This document shows, piece after piece, positions 6,857-7,778 of a stretch of DNA of 7,778 nt. The stretch covers positions 1-7,778 of the forward strand of contig CAZVSG010000099.1 in assembly GCA_964629345.1 (NCBI GenBank), read 5' to 3'. This stretch comes from UBA6115 sp964629345. GTDB taxonomy: Bacteria > Bacillota > Clostridia > Christensenellales > Aristaeellaceae. The notes under the pieces were generated by a model that had not been told where the DNA came from, did no database searches, and was given only the letters and a program-made list of their open reading frames with translations. The translations under genes and the position numbers were made by a program. Every line of letters begins with the position of its first letter. Within the stretch, counting starts at the first letter, position 1.

Positions 6857-6882
6857 GATGGGGATCCCATCCTCAAGGGATC
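6857..6882 (-). other. two overlapping inverted repeats before the dehydrogenase gene
   Basis: In the 69-base gap between the ROK and dehydrogenase genes, GATGGG/CCCATC (6857-6862 and 6866-6871, 3-base loop) overlaps GATCCC/GGGATC (6863-6868 and 6877-6882, 8-base loop). The two share bases 6866-6868, so only one can form fully at a time. On the mRNA they end 10 bases before the ribosome binding site. With 6-bp stems they may be accidental, a weak processing hairpin, or a protein-binding dyad. Confidence 0.3.
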
Positions 6883-6903
6883 TGTGGCAGCCGGGCTGTG
6901 CGA

Positions 6904-7778
6904 TCATTTCAGCGGGATCGCGCTGCTGTCAGCGTCCGGCACCGGATTTTTGCCGTTTCTGTTTGCTCGCACCAGTTCATAGCCCGCGTTGATCTCCAGC
7001 ACATTTTCCAGATAGAACCGCGCAATGCCCTCACTGTCGCCGCTTGTCCCGGACAGTGCATAGGAAATACTCATATTGCTCGTCAGGGTATTGTTGGGAT
7101 ACTGCAGGGTGAAGGACTGCAATTTGCGAAGAAATTTCTGCCCCAGCTGCTCAATCCCCCCGCCGATGGTCACCCGCTTGATGCCGGTGATGCACACGGC
7201 GCTGTAAATGGCGGTGAAAAGCATGGAAGCGACTTCATTGATCTGCTCACTGATCATTTCGTCATCCCTGTCATATGCCCGACTGATGGTCTCCATCGTG
7301 AGGCCGCCTGAAGGAATTTCGATCCCGCGTACCGTCAGGGCGCTGCATACCCGTTTGATGATCGCGTCCAGGTTGACATATTGCTCCACGCACCCCCGCA
7401 TACCGCAGGCACAGTGTTTTCCATGGTAATCCACTGACACATGGCCAATTTCACCCGCGCTGTTTTCCATTCCGGTCAGGAAATCCCCGCCGGCGATGAT
7501 GCCGGCTCCCAGTCCGTCATATGCATAGATATAGATCAGGTCCTGAACGGCGCGATCCTGTTTCTTCAGATACTTCAGCTCGGCAAATGCCCTGGACATG
7601 GACGTATTGCCGATGAATACCGGGATGCCGGTACGGCTTTCCAGCCTTGCAACGGAATCCTCGCTGATGGAAACATGCATGGCCGACCAGGAGAAGGTAT
7701 GACCGCGCTCAAGGTATATACCGGGAATGTTGATGCACATCACCAGTATTTTCGCTGGATCAGCCAACGGGGACCCCT
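6904..7778 (-). CDS. ROK-family protein, probable sugar-responsive transcriptional repressor, 5' end cut by the window
   Basis: The visible 290 or so residues are the sugar-binding part of a ROK (repressor, ORF, kinase) protein. The frame stays open to the right edge and enters the family at its IPG motif (seen as INIPG). Against NagC- or XylR-type repressors of about 380-400 residues, roughly 100 residues, including any DNA-binding helix-turn-helix, lie outside the window. The zinc motif is complete at 7384-7455: GEIGH, then CACGMRGCVE, giving one His and three Cys ligands. A glycine-rich phosphate-loop segment (DGLGAGI, about 7494-7518) and an IGGG segment are also present. In the usual ENDxNxAxxAE segment the kinase catalytic aspartate is threonine (GNTSMSRAFAE, Thr codon 7603-7605), so sugar kinase activity is unlikely and a regulatory role is favoured. 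It lies first in the visible minus-strand unit, with the dehydrogenase next, and may also control the opposing transporter operon. ROK identity is firm; the repressor role is inferred. Confidence 0.87.
   Translation of the reverse strand, partial: GSPLADPAKILVMCINIPGIYLERGHTFSWSAMHVSISEDSVARLESRTGIPVFIGNTSMSRAFAELKYLKKQDRAVQDLIYIYAYDGLGAGIIAGGDFLTGMENSAGEIGHVSVDYHGKHCACGMRGCVEQYVNLDAIIKRVCSALTVRGIEIPSGGLTMETISRAYDRDDEMISEQINEVASMLFTAIYSAVCITGIKRVTIGGGIEQLGQKFLRKLQSFTLQYPNNTLTSNMSISYALSGTSGDSEGIARFYLENVLEINAGYELVRANRNGKNPVPDADSSAIPLK

Noticed and set aside
5908..7311. A 467-codon plus-strand open frame opposite the dehydrogenase and ROK genes.
   Set aside because: It runs across both genes, lacks a ribosome binding site and any domain, while the opposite strand carries intact zinc, nucleotide-binding and ROK motifs with good start sites.

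Overview
The window reads as one bacterial carbohydrate-uptake and catabolism locus. It has about 55% GC by eye, dense packing, strong GGAGG-type ribosome binding sites and short intergenic gaps. The gene families (a ribose-type ABC transporter, COG1082-type TIM-barrel isomerases, a zinc alcohol dehydrogenase and a ROK regulator) suit a fermentative, plant- or gut-associated bacterium. A high-GC clostridial relative is my first guess and a spirochaete my second. The substrate-binding protein has an ordinary signal peptide instead of a lipoprotein signal, so I would not commit to a phylum.

Plus strand, 41-5308: five genes in one direction that look like an operon whose promoter lies before the window. 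In order they are a TIM-barrel sugar isomerase/epimerase, a ribose-type substrate-binding protein, a tandem-ATPase subunit, a permease, and a second, different TIM-barrel isomerase/epimerase. A perfect 12-bp stem-loop (1901-1929) separates the binding protein from the ATPase. The ATPase and permease genes overlap by 8 bases.

5309-5820: about 510 bases with no convincing gene, between convergent transcription units. It holds a perfect 16-bp palindrome (5645-5660) and no clear terminator.

Minus strand, 7778-5821: a ROK-family protein cut by the right edge, then, 69 bases further along its mRNA, a zinc-dependent medium-chain dehydrogenase. These face the transporter operon.

Inferred logic: a free sugar or polyol is bound outside the membrane and imported by the three-part ABC transporter without phosphorylation. 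The dehydrogenase and the two isomerases then convert it, and the ROK protein senses a sugar to control expression. No sugar kinase, aldolase or hydrolase is visible, so the pathway is incomplete here and the substrate cannot be named. The binding protein lacks the residues that hold ribose in E. coli RbsB, so ribose is unlikely. I see no RNA gene, mobile element, CRISPR array, phage or defence gene. The locus is mostly familiar in type, and its interest lies in the unknown substrate and a few sequence details.
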